The notes: generated by a model not told the origin, from the letters alone. 64,000 nucleotides of DNA from Actinomadura_C alba (GCF_039530285.1 NZ_BAAAOK010000011.1:248001-312000), one strand, 5' to 3'; positions 1-7,517 are shown, counted from the stretch's first letter. Numbers and translations are program-made.

Positions 1-15
1 AAGCAGGTCCAGCAT
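1..15 (-). CDS. Start of next late gene (probably portal), cut by window edge
   Basis: A start codon (ATG, 15-13) is preceded on the minus strand by AAGGAGG about seven bases upstream, the strongest ribosome binding site near this end. Only five codons are visible. Its place directly after the large terminase gene is where tailed phages carry the portal protein, so that is the likely product, but nothing in the visible codons proves it. Confidence 0.4.
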
Positions 16-28
16 CAGCGAACCTCCT

Positions 29-1519
29 TCACCAGATGTTCGGCGGGCCATCGTCGATCCGCTCTCTCGTTAGGAACGCCCACCGCGCCACCACCAGCGA
101 GATAAGCGGGGCCGGGTCGACGGCCGAACCACGCCGGTCGAAGACCCACGCATCCCCGATGAACCGCCGGGCCGCGCCGGCCACCGCGGCTGTCAGCGCC
201 GGATGCGGGCGTACACGCATCGTCGGCGCCCAACCCGGCTCGGCGTCCGGGGGGCGCACGATCGCGTCATACAGCGACCCGCAGGCCGCGCCGGTATCCC
301 GGCCCTTAACCAAGGTCAGCTCGAACCCGGCGTCCTCCAGGTCCGGCTGCAGTGACCCCGTCGGGCCGGCCGGGGCAATCGCCACCGCGCACGGCCCCCA
401 CCGCCCCCGCAGCGTCTCCAGCCGCGGCACCACCCACGAGGTGCCCGGCCGGTAGTCGACGACTTCACCGTGCAGAAGCCCGTCCTCGCGCGCCCCGGCA
501 ACCGAGATCGCCGCAGCGTTCCGCTCAGGCGCCACCTCTACGGCGAACGCCACCGGGTCCGCCGGCGTCGACGCCTCGTCCTCGATCCCGGTCCACGCAG
601 GCTGGGAGAAGACCTCCCACCCGCCGCCGACCGTCGGGTAGTTCCCCACACTGAGCCGCTCACGGGCGAACCCGCGGGGGCTCATCGACTCCCGCTCAGT
701 GGCGATGTGCTCCTCCGAGATGCGGATACCCATGCCCGGATTGGTCTTTGCCCAGGTCAAAGGGCTGCTGGCGTCGTCGTGTTGGTCGCAGTCCGTCCCG
801 CACTGGTCGCCGCACAACGCCGCGGACCACTCGAAGTACGCCAGCCGCTTCGCGTCGCCAACCATCGCGCGGGAACGCACCCGGGCGAACGGCTCGCACG
901 GCGCCAGATCCTTGTCAGGGGCGGACCCCAGATACCACAACTGCGGGTTTGGCCTTGCGGACATCGTCGGCATGAGCGCGTCCACCGGGGCCTCGCCAAG
1001 GTGCTGAGCCTCATCGAGGAGGTTGCAGTCACCCGAGAAGCCACGGCCCGAGCCCGTCGAGCGGGCCAGGAACCGAAGACGCTGGCCCGTCGTGAGCTCG
1101 ATGCCCTCCTCACCCTTGGACCGAGCAACCGCCTTCACACGCCGGGAGAACGCCGGGGTTCCCTCGATCAGCTCCAGGATCCGGCGGAACATCTCCGAGG
1201 CGGTCTTGAACTCGTGCGCCGAGTACATGATCAGCCGCTCGCCGAGCAGGAACAGGCCGGCGAGCACGCGCGCCTCGGCGATCGCGCCCTTGCCGTTCTG
1301 CCGGGCCACCATCACGCCGACCTCGAACGCCGCCCACCGGCCGTCCGCGCGCTCGCCCAGGCCGCCGATGAGGACCTGCCGCTGCCAGGGGTCGAGCACC
1401 AGCCCGGCCCGGTCCGCGAGCAGCGCGGCCTCGTGGCCGGCCGACGACACGTGCTCGGGCACGGAGGTAACCGTCGGCTCCTGCGATCCGAGCAGCGCCG
1501 GCGCATCGAGAACCGTCAT
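29..1519 (-). CDS. Phage terminase large subunit
   Basis: 496 residues, usual for an HK97-type terminase ATPase-nuclease, the motor that packages DNA into proheads and cuts the concatemer. A Walker A-like motif, VARQNGKGA, lies at residues 71-79 and a Walker B motif, CNLLDEA, at about 165-171, in the usual spacing. The C-terminal third should be the RNase H-like nuclease; AFAVEVAPERN near residue 330 fits its first acidic strand. The start overlaps the upstream putative small subunit by four bases (ATGA), so the two are translationally coupled. An HNH endonuclease gene 1.2 kb upstream supports a cos-type packaging system. Confidence 0.93.
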   Translation of the reverse strand: MTVLDAPALLGSQEPTVTSVPEHVSSAGHEAALLADRAGLVLDPWQRQVLIGGLGERADGRWAAFEVGVMVARQNGKGAIAEARVLAGLFLLGERLIMYSAHEFKTASEMFRRILELIEGTPAFSRRVKAVARSKGEEGIELTTGQRLRFLARSTGSGRGFSGDCNLLDEAQHLGEAPVDALMPTMSARPNPQLWYLGSAPDKDLAPCEPFARVRSRAMVGDAKRLAYFEWSAALCGDQCGTDCDQHDDASSPLTWAKTNPGMGIRISEEHIATERESMSPRGFARERLSVGNYPTVGGGWEVFSQPAWTGIEDEASTPADPVAFAVEVAPERNAAAISVAGAREDGLLHGEVVDYRPGTSWVVPRLETLRGRWGPCAVAIAPAGPTGSLQPDLEDAGFELTLVKGRDTGAACGSLYDAIVRPPDAEPGWAPTMRVRPHPALTAAVAGAARRFIGDAWVFDRRGSAVDPAPLISLVVARWAFLTRERIDDGPPNIW

Positions 1520-1800
1520 GCCATCCCCGCGGCCTTGCGGCGCTCCTCGCGCTGCTGAGCGACTTCGTCGATGACGTCGTGGGCCACCTCAGGCGGGGCA
1601 AGTTTCCGCAGGTGGGCGAGGTAGGTGTCGAGCCGCTGGTGGAGCAGGGCCGCCGCGGCGGGCTTCAGCTCGGGGTCGGACAGGCGGTCGACGACGTCGA
1701 GGGTCGCAGCAGCCAGCGAGCTGTCGAGCAACTTCCACCGGGCGAGGTCGGCCCTGACGGCCTCCGCGAGGCGGGCCGAGGGGTCAAGATCATCGCTCAT
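1516..1800 (-). CDS. Putative terminase small subunit
   Basis: 94 residues, charged and predicted helical, directly upstream of and overlapping the large terminase gene. No sequence signature identifies it; the call rests on position and size. ATG at 1800 is preferred over the in-frame GTG at 1806 because a GGGGTGA stretch sits just upstream of the ATG. In related phages the product forms a ring that recognises the packaging site. Another small head-assembly or unknown protein remains possible. Confidence 0.5.
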   Translation of the reverse strand: MSDDLDPSARLAEAVRADLARWKLLDSSLAAATLDVVDRLSDPELKPAAAALLHQRLDTYLAHLRKLAPPEVAHDVIDEVAQQREERRKAAGMA

Positions 1801-1806
1801 GATCAC

Positions 1807-2184
1807 CCCGCTAATCCGGTCGAAGTCGAGGTTGGGCGATTAGTGGAGGGGCGATGATCAAGGTCGCTATTTGGGCCCAACCAGGGTTCGACCGATTAGC
1901 GATGCATGAATATGCAGGCTCGGATGATCATGAAGCCGTCACTCTGAGTCACGGAGAGAGAAGCGGGAGCACTTGCTTGGGGTCCACCGGCCCCGGTCTG
2001 TGAACTTTGGAACCCCCTACCCCGGAGCTCCACATTCCTGCTGGTCAGAGCGTTGATCGTTCCGGCCTGTGCGATGGCTCGGTGGTGGTCACGTGGTGTG
2101 ACGCGAAGGGGTGCACACAGCGTGTTGACCATGCATAGGGATGCGTCGCATGCATATGTGCATAGCTATGCATGGTTGGTGTGG
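1807..2184. other. Non-coding gap with clustered ATGCAT palindromes (candidate cos/packaging or regulatory region)
   Basis: About 380 bases without a convincing gene, in an operon where genes otherwise overlap. It holds repeated TGCAT/ATGCA words near 1901-1918 and 2128-2176, including a perfect 10-bp inverted repeat (2128-2137 and 2167-2176). It lies between the HNH/P-loop genes and the putative small terminase gene, where cos sites of HNH-carrying phages are commonly found. The 78-codon minus-strand frame at 1896-2132 has no ribosome binding site and looks spurious. Confidence 0.5.
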
Positions 2185-2631
2185 TCACCATGCGCGCGAG
2201 GCGGTCGCTGCTACCTGATCCGCGTCACGCTGCGTTGAGTACCAGCGCTCTGCCGCTGCCCTGGCCCCACGTGAGCGCTGCTCGTCGCACCTGGTCAGGA
2301 CCACGTCCCTGCCTGGGTCGATGGTGATGACCTTGGCCCTGTAGGTGGCGTACTCAGCGAGGGTGTCGGGCTGGGGCTGGGTGTGGATGATCCACACGTC
2401 CGTGCGGGTGGACTGCTTCAGCGCCTCGCGTATGGCCGCAGTGCGGGCCCGATGGGCTACACGCTGCACAGGCTCGGGGTGGCGGTGGCTGTCTGCATCT
2501 CCGCAGGTCAGAGCGTTAGCGATGCGGTCGTAGTCCACGATGACGTCACCTGGGCGCGCGTGGGCGAGGACGTAGGTGGTCTTGCCGGCGGCAGGTGGGC
2601 CGATCACCACAGTCAGAGCCAGTGTCCGCAC
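2185..2631 (-). CDS. Small P-loop NTPase/kinase-like phage protein
   Basis: 148 residues. A Walker A motif, GPPAAGKTT, is at residues 11-19, followed by VIVDYDRIAN, which resembles the substrate-side Asp of small kinases and zeta-toxin-like folds. No further domain is evident. Such stand-alone P-loop proteins (nucleotide or polynucleotide kinase-like) are common near phage terminase genes. It starts with GTG inside the end of the small gene upstream (17-base overlap), so translation is coupled. The substrate cannot be predicted. Confidence 0.7.
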   Translation of the reverse strand: MRTLALTVVIGPPAAGKTTYVLAHARPGDVIVDYDRIANALTCGDADSHRHPEPVQRVAHRARTAAIREALKQSTRTDVWIIHTQPQPDTLAEYATYRAKVITIDPGRDVVLTRCDEQRSRGARAAAERWYSTQRDADQVAATASRAW

Positions 2632-2759
2632 CCCGTCGGGCCGGGCACGTGGTGCGGCATGTGGTCACGGCGGCCTCGGCACGAGGTGTTGTGGCGGTGC
2701 AGGACCCGGCAGAACGCTCGCCCTGCCCAGTACTCCAGCCAGTCGAGTGCCTCAGCCAT
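2613..2759 (-). CDS. Small Cys/His-rich phage protein (48 aa)
   Basis: A 48-codon frame between the HNH gene and the P-loop gene. It begins with ATG three bases after the HNH stop codon and ends inside the P-loop gene, so it fills an otherwise empty gap with operon-like spacing. The start MAEALDWLEYWAGRAFCRVL is followed by a region with several Cys and His residues that could bind metal. Function unknown. Support is positional. Confidence 0.5.
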   Translation of the reverse strand: MAEALDWLEYWAGRAFCRVLHRHNTSCRGRRDHMPHHVPGPTGCGHWL

Positions 2760-2761
2760 GG

Positions 2762-3058
2762 TCACCAGTCCCTTGATCCCTGTACGACCTGGACCTCTTC
2801 GAGGGGGCGGTCACCCTTGGACTCGTTGCAGCAGCGATGGCAGACCGAGCAGCGGTTGAGTGCGCCGTGGATGGGCCGGAGGTTGGCCGGGTCCTCGGGG
2901 TCGCCGCCCATGGCCTTCCATGCCTCGATGGGCACGACGTGGTCGGTGTAGGTGGCGCCTCCGTGCCGACAGACGATGCAGATGCCTGCGCAGTCCGCGA
3001 GCACCTGCGCTTTGATGCGGCGCCAGCGGCGGCCCTTGCGTCCGGAGGAGGCGGCCAT
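2762..3058 (-). CDS. HNH endonuclease
   Basis: 98 residues with a full HNH signature: a CIVC pair, the metal-binding DHVVP, the NLRPIHGALNRC segment, and a second CHRC pair followed by CNESKGDRP. HNH proteins beside terminase genes assist cos cleavage in HK97-like phages, which fits its place upstream of the terminase. ATG at 3058 is chosen over the in-frame GTG at 3064 because GGGGGT lies six bases upstream of the ATG. A transcription terminator-like hairpin stands just upstream. Confidence 0.92.
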   Translation of the reverse strand: MAASSGRKGRRWRRIKAQVLADCAGICIVCRHGGATYTDHVVPIEAWKAMGGDPEDPANLRPIHGALNRCSVCHRCCNESKGDRPLEEVQVVQGSRDW

Positions 3059-3079
3059 CGTCACCCCCGTGACGTGCGA

Positions 3080-3102
3080 AAGCCCGGCACTCAGCCGGGC
3101 TT
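3080..3102 (-). terminator. Hairpin between early and HNH/terminase genes
   Basis: A perfect 9-bp inverted repeat (AAGCCCGGC / GCCGGGCTT) with a 5-nt loop lies in the gap between the gene ending at 3166 and the HNH gene. There is no strong T-run, as is common for actinomycete terminators. A second, AT-rich inverted repeat (3121-3127 and 3137-3143, arms GCGAATT/AATTCGC) lies next to it and may be an operator or promoter element for the HNH-terminase unit. Confidence 0.6.
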
Positions 3103-3165
3103 CAGAGACACGTCTCCGCTGCGAATTAGATCAGAAAATTCGCGGGCTCACCACCTGCAACGCTG

Positions 3166-3384
3166 TTATGGGGTCTCGGCTTCGACGAGGAGCGGCACGA
3201 GGGCGGCGTGTGCGCGGAGGAGCACCGCGGGATCGTACGCCGGTGCGGGACGCCCTGGGCGGCCGGTGCGGCGGTGCCCGGCCGGTCGGATCCCAGCAGC
3301 GGTGATGAGCGCCCGCACCTGCTCGACGGTCATCGGGGGGTCGAGCAGGTGGGCGGCATCCTCCACGGTCCACAGATCGGTCAC
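3166..3384 (-). CDS. Small helix-turn-helix DNA-binding protein
   Basis: 72 residues starting TDLWTVEDAAHLL, the pattern of MerR/excisionase-type winged helix proteins, with a basic linker (GHRRTGRPGRP) that could be a DNA-contacting wing. The GTG start at 3384 overlaps the stop of the upstream gene (GTGA). It may be an excisionase or a late-gene regulator; position next to the terminase block rather than the integrase argues mildly for the latter. Confidence 0.6.
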   Translation of the reverse strand: MTDLWTVEDAAHLLDPPMTVEQVRALITAAGIRPAGHRRTGRPGRPAPAYDPAVLLRAHAALVPLLVEAETP

Positions 3385-4040
3385 GCTGCGGGCTCCTCGG
3401 TGACGTACACGACGGAGCGGCTGTCTTGCCAGACGAGGGAGGTCTGGCCGGAGTAGGAGCCGGCGAGGATGCGGGCGTACGGGCGGCGGCCTTCCTCGTC
3501 GGTGCAGCGGTGGTTGGTGCAGCGGACCTCCCCGGTGCGCCGGTTCATGCGGAGGCTGTAGGTCGAGCACCAGTCGCACGCCGGCGGCAGGTGTCCGGGC
3601 AGCCGTGGTAGCGGCTCCCACCGGTCGGCCTGGTCAATATCGCGGATCTGCCGGGCGCTGGTGACCCAGCGGGCGACGATGCGGGCGGCTCGCTTCACCT
3701 CGTCCTCGCACACGGCCTCGGTGAGGTTCACGATCGCGGCCAGGGCCTCGCGGGTGTTCCCATCCGACCCGCCACGCCGGCGGCCGAGCCGACCGGTGAC
3801 CTCACGGCGTAGCGAGGCCTCCAGGCGGCGAGCTTCCTCGTGGATCGTCACCAGGACAGCGGCGGCCTCGGCGTGCCATGGGGCGGGGCTGCCGGTGGTC
3901 TTCTGGCCGCTGGTGCCGCCCGTGGTGGGGTCGGTGACCTGCTCGGGCAGGAGCGCGTCGAGCTGGTCGAGGATCCCGCCGGGGCGGGTGAGCTCGTGCA
4001 CGTCGAGGGCAACGGCGAGCCGGTCGGCGGTGCCTTTCAA
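3381..4040 (-). CDS. Phage protein with C-terminal zinc-ribbon-like motif
   Basis: 219 residues, not assigned to a named family. The C-terminal region has a CDWC pair and then CTNHRC, a spacing that fits a zinc ribbon; the middle is predicted helical. The start is TTG at 4040, decided by a perfect AGGAGG five bases upstream and by overlap with the stop codon of a small frame upstream. A regulatory or DNA-associated role is plausible but not shown. Confidence 0.7.
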   Translation of the reverse strand: MKGTADRLAVALDVHELTRPGGILDQLDALLPEQVTDPTTGGTSGQKTTGSPAPWHAEAAAVLVTIHEEARRLEASLRREVTGRLGRRRGGSDGNTREALAAIVNLTEAVCEDEVKRAARIVARWVTSARQIRDIDQADRWEPLPRLPGHLPPACDWCSTYSLRMNRRTGEVRCTNHRCTDEEGRRPYARILAGSYSGQTSLVWQDSRSVVYVTEEPAA

Positions 4041-4138
4041 CGGGCCTCCTGGGGGATCTTGGGCAAGTCTGTGACCTGCGGAAAGTCAGGGTCGCCCATC
4101 GGCGGGTAAGCGGCGTGCGGGCGGCTCAGAACGACCAC
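4037..4138 (-). CDS. Tiny translationally coupled ORF (33 aa)
   Basis: A GTG-initiated 33-codon frame that starts inside the end of the membrane protein gene upstream and stops on the TTG start of the next gene (TTGA overlap). It contains PPMGDPDFPQVTDLPK. It covers the only gap between two tightly packed genes, and its last codons carry the AGGAGG ribosome binding site of the next gene. It could be a real peptide or only a coupling leader. Confidence 0.35.
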   Translation of the reverse strand: MVVLSRPHAAYPPMGDPDFPQVTDLPKIPQEAR

Positions 4139-4356
4139 CACCCGAAGGCGAGGTGCCCGGTGAGCCAGACCCCGCCGATCACGAGCAGGACCCGGCCGAC
4201 CCAGGTCAGCGCGGTCGGGCGGCGGTCGCGGATGCGGAACAGCCGCCAGGTGAATTCCGACAGGGTGTCGCCGGGCCGCTTATCCCGCAGCGCGAGCCCT
4301 TCCAGCAGCGCGAACGCTGCGATCCAGGCGATCCACAGCACGGTCCAGATGCTCAC
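4126..4356 (-). CDS. Small membrane protein
   Basis: 76 residues with two hydrophobic segments, one near the N terminus (IWTVLWIAWIAAFALLEGLA) and one near the C terminus (GRVLLVIGGVWL), separated by a charged stretch. Similar two-helix proteins of unknown role are frequent in early operons of actinophages. The GTG start at 4356 overlaps the stop of the upstream gene. Function unknown. Confidence 0.65.
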   Translation of the reverse strand: MSIWTVLWIAWIAAFALLEGLALRDKRPGDTLSEFTWRLFRIRDRRPTALTWVGRVLLVIGGVWLTGHLAFGWWSF

Positions 4357-4652
4357 GGGGTGTCTCCAGGGGTGTCGAGGAGTTCGTAGAGGTGCCAGAT
4401 GAACCCCTCGGGGGTTCGTTGGGTCGTGCCGACCCATTGGGCCTCATCTGGGATGGGGTGGCCGGTCCCGAACACCTGGAACACCCGATCGCGTGGTGGC
4501 GCGTCGTCGCGGTCCTCGACCCAGAAGTCGACACGGTGGTCCGGGCTGACTCCTATCCGGCGGGCTGCGACGTGCAGTGGGTCGCCGGAGACGCTGCGCG
4601 TGAAGGGGCGTCCGTTGACGGGGATCTCGTAGCGGTACACGCGTTTGGTCAC
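4353..4652 (-). CDS. Conserved small phage protein (99 aa)
   Basis: 99 residues beginning with GTG at 4652. The pattern RVYRYEIPVNG followed by a beta-rich middle with HVAARR and a final EGFIWHLYELL segment resembles a small protein family widespread in actinophages with unknown function. It ends with GDTP and a stop, because the ribosome binding site of the next gene (GGAGACACCCC) doubles as its last codons. The same arrangement recurs in the gene upstream. Confidence 0.65.
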   Translation of the reverse strand: MTKRVYRYEIPVNGRPFTRSVSGDPLHVAARRIGVSPDHRVDFWVEDRDDAPPRDRVFQVFGTGHPIPDEAQWVGTTQRTPEGFIWHLYELLDTPGDTP

Positions 4653-5425
4653 GGGGTGTCTCCCTTGGGGGGTGCGGGCCGGGCGGGATTTGGGGTCTGC
4701 GGGGCGCTGACCTGCGATTCCACCTGGGCGGGTGATCTTGTTTTGGCGGGGTGGTCGAGGGCAGTGCGGACGTCGGCCATGGGCACGTAGTCCCGGACGA
4801 AGCCGTGAGTCGAACGCGGGTGGAGCGCCCGTACGCGATCGAGGGTGGCCTCGGCCTCCTTGGCCTGCCTGTACCAACCGGCGAGCTGCAAGCGCAGGAG
4901 CGGCGCGTCAGAGGCCTCGTGGCGGCGGCGTTCGTCCTCGGGCATCGCGGCACGCTTGGCCTCGACCTCGGCGATCTGGCGGGCTACGTCACCAGGGAGG
5001 GCGGCCTTGAGGGCGTCCCGCTCGGCCTTGAGGTCGGTGATGGCCTGGTCTTTGATCTCGATGGTCTGCTGCGCGACCTGCAGGCGACGCTCGGCCCCGG
5101 CGTGGTCAGCACGGGCGTGGTCAGCACGGGCGTTGTCGCGCTCGGTCTCGGCCTGCTGGAGCAACTCGTTCACCGCGTCGCAGGAGACCGAGCCGCCGTT
5201 GTGGATGCCGCCCTGGATCAGCACCTTGTCGCGGAGCCGCTCCACCTCGTCGGCAAGTTCCTCAGCGTCCTTGAGCGCCCGGCTGATGAGCAGGTCGCTG
5301 TCGCGGTCGGGCTGTGCGGGGATGTGCATCCGCCACCGGCGGGTGACGCCCTGCTCGGCGATCTCGCAGATCTCGGTGTGCGCCGCTTCGATGTGCGCGC
5401 GGATCTCGGTCAGGTCATCGAGCAT
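4649..5425 (-). CDS. Long coiled-coil phage protein
   Basis: 258 residues, mostly predicted helical coiled coil (about residues 40-190), with a proline-rich tail ending GDTP. The N terminus MLDDLTEIR matches the MPDDLT start shared by two neighbouring genes, so these appear to be paralogous modules. An in-frame GTG at 5428 is an alternative start. It contains a short tandem duplication, RADHARADHAGA, at about residue 105. Function unknown. Confidence 0.65.
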   Translation of the reverse strand: MLDDLTEIRAHIEAAHTEICEIAEQGVTRRWRMHIPAQPDRDSDLLISRALKDAEELADEVERLRDKVLIQGGIHNGGSVSCDAVNELLQQAETERDNARADHARADHAGAERRLQVAQQTIEIKDQAITDLKAERDALKAALPGDVARQIAEVEAKRAAMPEDERRRHEASDAPLLRLQLAGWYRQAKEAEATLDRVRALHPRSTHGFVRDYVPMADVRTALDHPAKTRSPAQVESQVSAPQTPNPARPAPPKGDTP

Positions 5426-5667
5426 CACACGTCACCGCCGTCCGCGAGCCGCTCCAACTCGGCGTCTCGTTCGGCCATGGCGTTGAACGCCCGCAGATCG
5501 AGAGTGTGCTCCACGAGTCGGTCGTGGTCGGTGAGCAGGGCCGCCATCTTCACGACGCAAGCACGGAGCCGCTCCACCTCATCGGCGGCCTCGTGGATCA
5601 CATCTCGGATGAGGGTGGTGTTCACGGCGTCGGCGATCGTCCGCCAGCGGGTCAGGTCATCAGGCAT
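5425..5667 (-). CDS. Small phage protein of the MPDDLT group (80 aa)
   Basis: 80 residues, helical and acidic, starting MPDDLTRWRTIADAVN. The ribosome binding site and first codons (GAGGAGATCCCCC then the start) are nearly identical to those before position 5962 and related to those before 5425. It begins eight bases inside the preceding gene. Probable sequence-duplicated relatives are its neighbours. Function unknown. Confidence 0.65.
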   Translation of the reverse strand: MPDDLTRWRTIADAVNTTLIRDVIHEAADEVERLRACVVKMAALLTDHDRLVEHTLDLRAFNAMAERDAELERLADGGDV

Positions 5668-6331
5668 GGGGGATCTCCTCGTCAGGCAGCATGTAGCCCG
5701 CCGTCTCCAGCCGCCAGGCAAGGTCTGTGGCGTCCACGCCCCCGATGTTGTTGGCCTCGGTGCACCAGTCGGAGACGATCTGGAGGATGCGTGCCGCGTC
5801 ATGGCGGGCGCGCTCCAGCTCGGGCCCGACGACGGCCATCACGGCGTCGGCATACGGCTGGCAGACCTCCAGCAGCGGCCACGAGGGGTCGTCGCGGCCG
5901 TAGATGGGTTGGGCCAGCGCCCGTGCCATCCGGTCACGCATCTCGGTCAGGTCATCGGGCATCGGGGGTCTCCTCAGTGGGTGGTCGTCAGACGTGAGCT
6001 CGATGAGTCCCACCGCGGCGGCCAAAGCCACGGCGTGCGCGCGGGTACGCGCCCCGAGTTTGCGCTGTGCGGCGACGACGTGCCGCCGGTAGTGCCGACC
6101 CGAGATCTCCAGAGCCTCGGCGATCTCACCGTCGTACGCACCGGCCGCCAGGCGCCGGATGATGTCGGCCTCGGTGTCGGTGAGGGGCTGGCCGGGCTGC
6201 GCGCGCCGGTCAACGGTGCTGGGCAGGCGGCGGTATCCCCGTCGAATCGGGCTCGCCTGCCGACTCCCCCTGTGCTGCTGTTTGTACTCGGCGATCAGGG
6301 TTTTTTGTTCGGGCGTCAGGTCGGCGTGCAT
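5660..6331 (-). CDS. LuxR-type HTH protein fused in frame to an MPDDLT module
   Basis: 223 residues. Residues 1-120 contain a LuxR/GerE-type helix-turn-helix (LTDTEADIIRRLAAGAYDGE, then QRKLGARTRAHAVALAAAVG). After about residue 123 the frame continues without a stop into a second part that starts MPDDLTEMRD and has its own GGAGACCCCCG ribosome binding site and ATG (5962). The second part could therefore be made alone as a 100-residue protein. The start at 6331 is supported by GGAGG eight bases upstream and TGATG overlap with a 15-codon ORF. Either a gene fusion or two nested products. Confidence 0.75.
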   Translation of the reverse strand: MHADLTPEQKTLIAEYKQQHRGSRQASPIRRGYRRLPSTVDRRAQPGQPLTDTEADIIRRLAAGAYDGEIAEALEISGRHYRRHVVAAQRKLGARTRAHAVALAAAVGLIELTSDDHPLRRPPMPDDLTEMRDRMARALAQPIYGRDDPSWPLLEVCQPYADAVMAVVGPELERARHDAARILQIVSDWCTEANNIGGVDATDLAWRLETAGYMLPDEEIPHA

Positions 6332-6378
6332 CAGTCGATCCCTCCGAAGGGCCAGGGATGGTCGTACGGGCAGGGCAT
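6331..6378 (-). CDS. 15-codon coupled micro-ORF
   Basis: Encodes MPCPYDHPWPFGGID. Its ATG overlaps the TAA of the upstream gene by one base (TAATG) and its TGA overlaps the ATG of the LuxR-type gene by one base (TGATG). It exactly fills the space between two genes. The codons for its last residues contain the GGAGG used by the next gene. It may be a genuine peptide or a translational relay between two cistrons. Confidence 0.4.
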   Translation of the reverse strand: MPCPYDHPWPFGGID

Positions 6379-6707
6379 TAGCTGGCCTCTCGTTCGGCGG
6401 GCTGGTCGCCCGGGTCAAGGTGGGTCTGTTCGCCGCCGTCCTCGTGCCGGCGCATGGCCTCGGAGCAGATGTCCACGAGCGCGATCCGGTACGGGGAGTC
6501 GTTGATCCGGTAGCCGTCCCTGCTCGGCACGAACTTCGGGGGGACGTAGCCGTTCCACGCCTCCGGCCTGGCGAACCGGAGGGGCCGCTGGGTGAGGCGG
6601 TGGGCGAGGTCGGGGTGCGCGAGGACGCGTTCCCGGCGTTCGGCGAGCACGTCGACGGCCTCGCGCTGGATCTGTGTGAGCGCGTGCGCCCAGGTGTTGT
6701 CGGTCAT
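6378..6707 (-). CDS. Phage hypothetical protein (109 aa)
   Basis: 109 residues starting MTDNTWAHALTQIQ with GGGAGACCCCCC immediately upstream, the same ribosome binding site type as in the MPDDLT genes. It overlaps the preceding gene by four bases. The sequence has a mid segment with aromatic residues (EAWNGYVPPKFVPSRDGYR) and a charged C terminus. No family is recognised. Confidence 0.65.
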   Translation of the reverse strand: MTDNTWAHALTQIQREAVDVLAERRERVLAHPDLAHRLTQRPLRFARPEAWNGYVPPKFVPSRDGYRINDSPYRIALVDICSEAMRRHEDGGEQTHLDPGDQPAEREAS

Positions 6708-7426
6708 GGGGGGTCTCCCATGGAGGCGGCGATGGCTTCGCGCACGGACCGGCTGGAGGGGTGGTCGTCGCCGGTGGGCAGGTAGTCGCGGGGGTTGCCG
6801 CGGATGGCGGCGGCGACGTAGGCGGCGGGGTCTCGGGGGTCGCGGCCGGTCAGGATCTGCCGGCGGACGCGGGCGGCCCATTCGGGGCTGACGGTTCGGC
6901 CGGCGTGTTCGGCGAGTAGCTCGATGATCCGTTCGTCGATCTTCGAATCGTCATCGGTCGCGCGTCTGCTACCGGTAGATGATTCACCTACAGTTACCCC
7001 CGTCCCTTCGGGACGGGACGGGTCGGGTCGGGGAAGCCGAACAGCGTCTGAACTTCGGTCACCGTTCGCTGCGTGTTCGGGTGAACGTTCGGGCGAACTT
7101 CGCTTGCCGGTTCGGACTCGGTGCATCCGTTCGCGGGCCGCTTCTCGCTCCTGCTCCACCTGTTCCCGGGTCGGCTGCCGTCCGGGGTCGTTCCACTGCC
7201 AGAACTGGTATCCGCCTTCGACGCGCTCCCACAGGCGTACGGCGACAAGCCGCTTCGCCTGCCCGGTGTTGCCGAGCGAGCCGATCATGTCTTCCGGGAC
7301 GAATCCGTCCGTGAGCTGGTGCGAGCACCAGGACCCGGCCCGGACCCACAGGCCCATGGCCGCATTGCCGGCGGCGACGGCTTTGCGGTGGAAGGCGAGG
7401 CCGTCGTCGACCTTGAACCAGACCAC
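6704..7426 (-). CDS. Phage replication initiation-like protein
   Basis: 240 residues. The N-terminal 85 residues (MVWFKVDDGLAFHRKAVAAG, then a predicted winged-helix region) match a type of protein common in Streptomyces and mycobacterial phages that sits with replication genes and is usually described as replication initiator or DnaD-like. A low-complexity basic linker follows and the last 80 residues form a helical C-terminal domain (EWAARVRRQILTGRDPRD). GTG start at 7426 with AGGAGAG about ten bases upstream. It is the first gene after a strong terminator hairpin, so it may have its own promoter. Confidence 0.65.
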   Translation of the reverse strand: MVWFKVDDGLAFHRKAVAAGNAAMGLWVRAGSWCSHQLTDGFVPEDMIGSLGNTGQAKRLVAVRLWERVEGGYQFWQWNDPGRQPTREQVEQEREAARERMHRVRTGKRSSPERSPEHAANGDRSSDAVRLPRPDPSRPEGTGVTVGESSTGSRRATDDDSKIDERIIELLAEHAGRTVSPEWAARVRRQILTGRDPRDPAAYVAAAIRGNPRDYLPTGDDHPSSRSVREAIAASMGDPP

Positions 7427-7471
7427 TAGGTGGCTCTCCTGATCTCTATAAACGATCTCGGTCGGTTGGGT

Positions 7472-7508
7472 GGCGGGAGCAGGGCGAGACAGCAGCCCTG
7501 CTCCCGCC
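7472..7508 (-). terminator. Strong hairpin after the sliding clamp gene
   Basis: A perfect 14-bp GC-rich inverted repeat (7472-7485 and 7495-7508) with a 9-nt loop, ten bases downstream of the clamp stop codon. No T-run follows, typical of actinobacterial terminators. It separates the clamp-recombination operon from the replication initiator and downstream genes. Confidence 0.75.
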
Positions 7509-7517
7509 GGGCGGGGT

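Noticed and set aside
1896..2132. 78-codon minus-strand frame in the packaging gap
   Set aside because: No ribosome binding site, composition unlike neighbours and overlaps the palindromic cluster.
4751..6505. 584-codon plus-strand frame opposite the small early genes
   Set aside because: Antisense to at least five packed genes with clear starts; repeat-derived text only.
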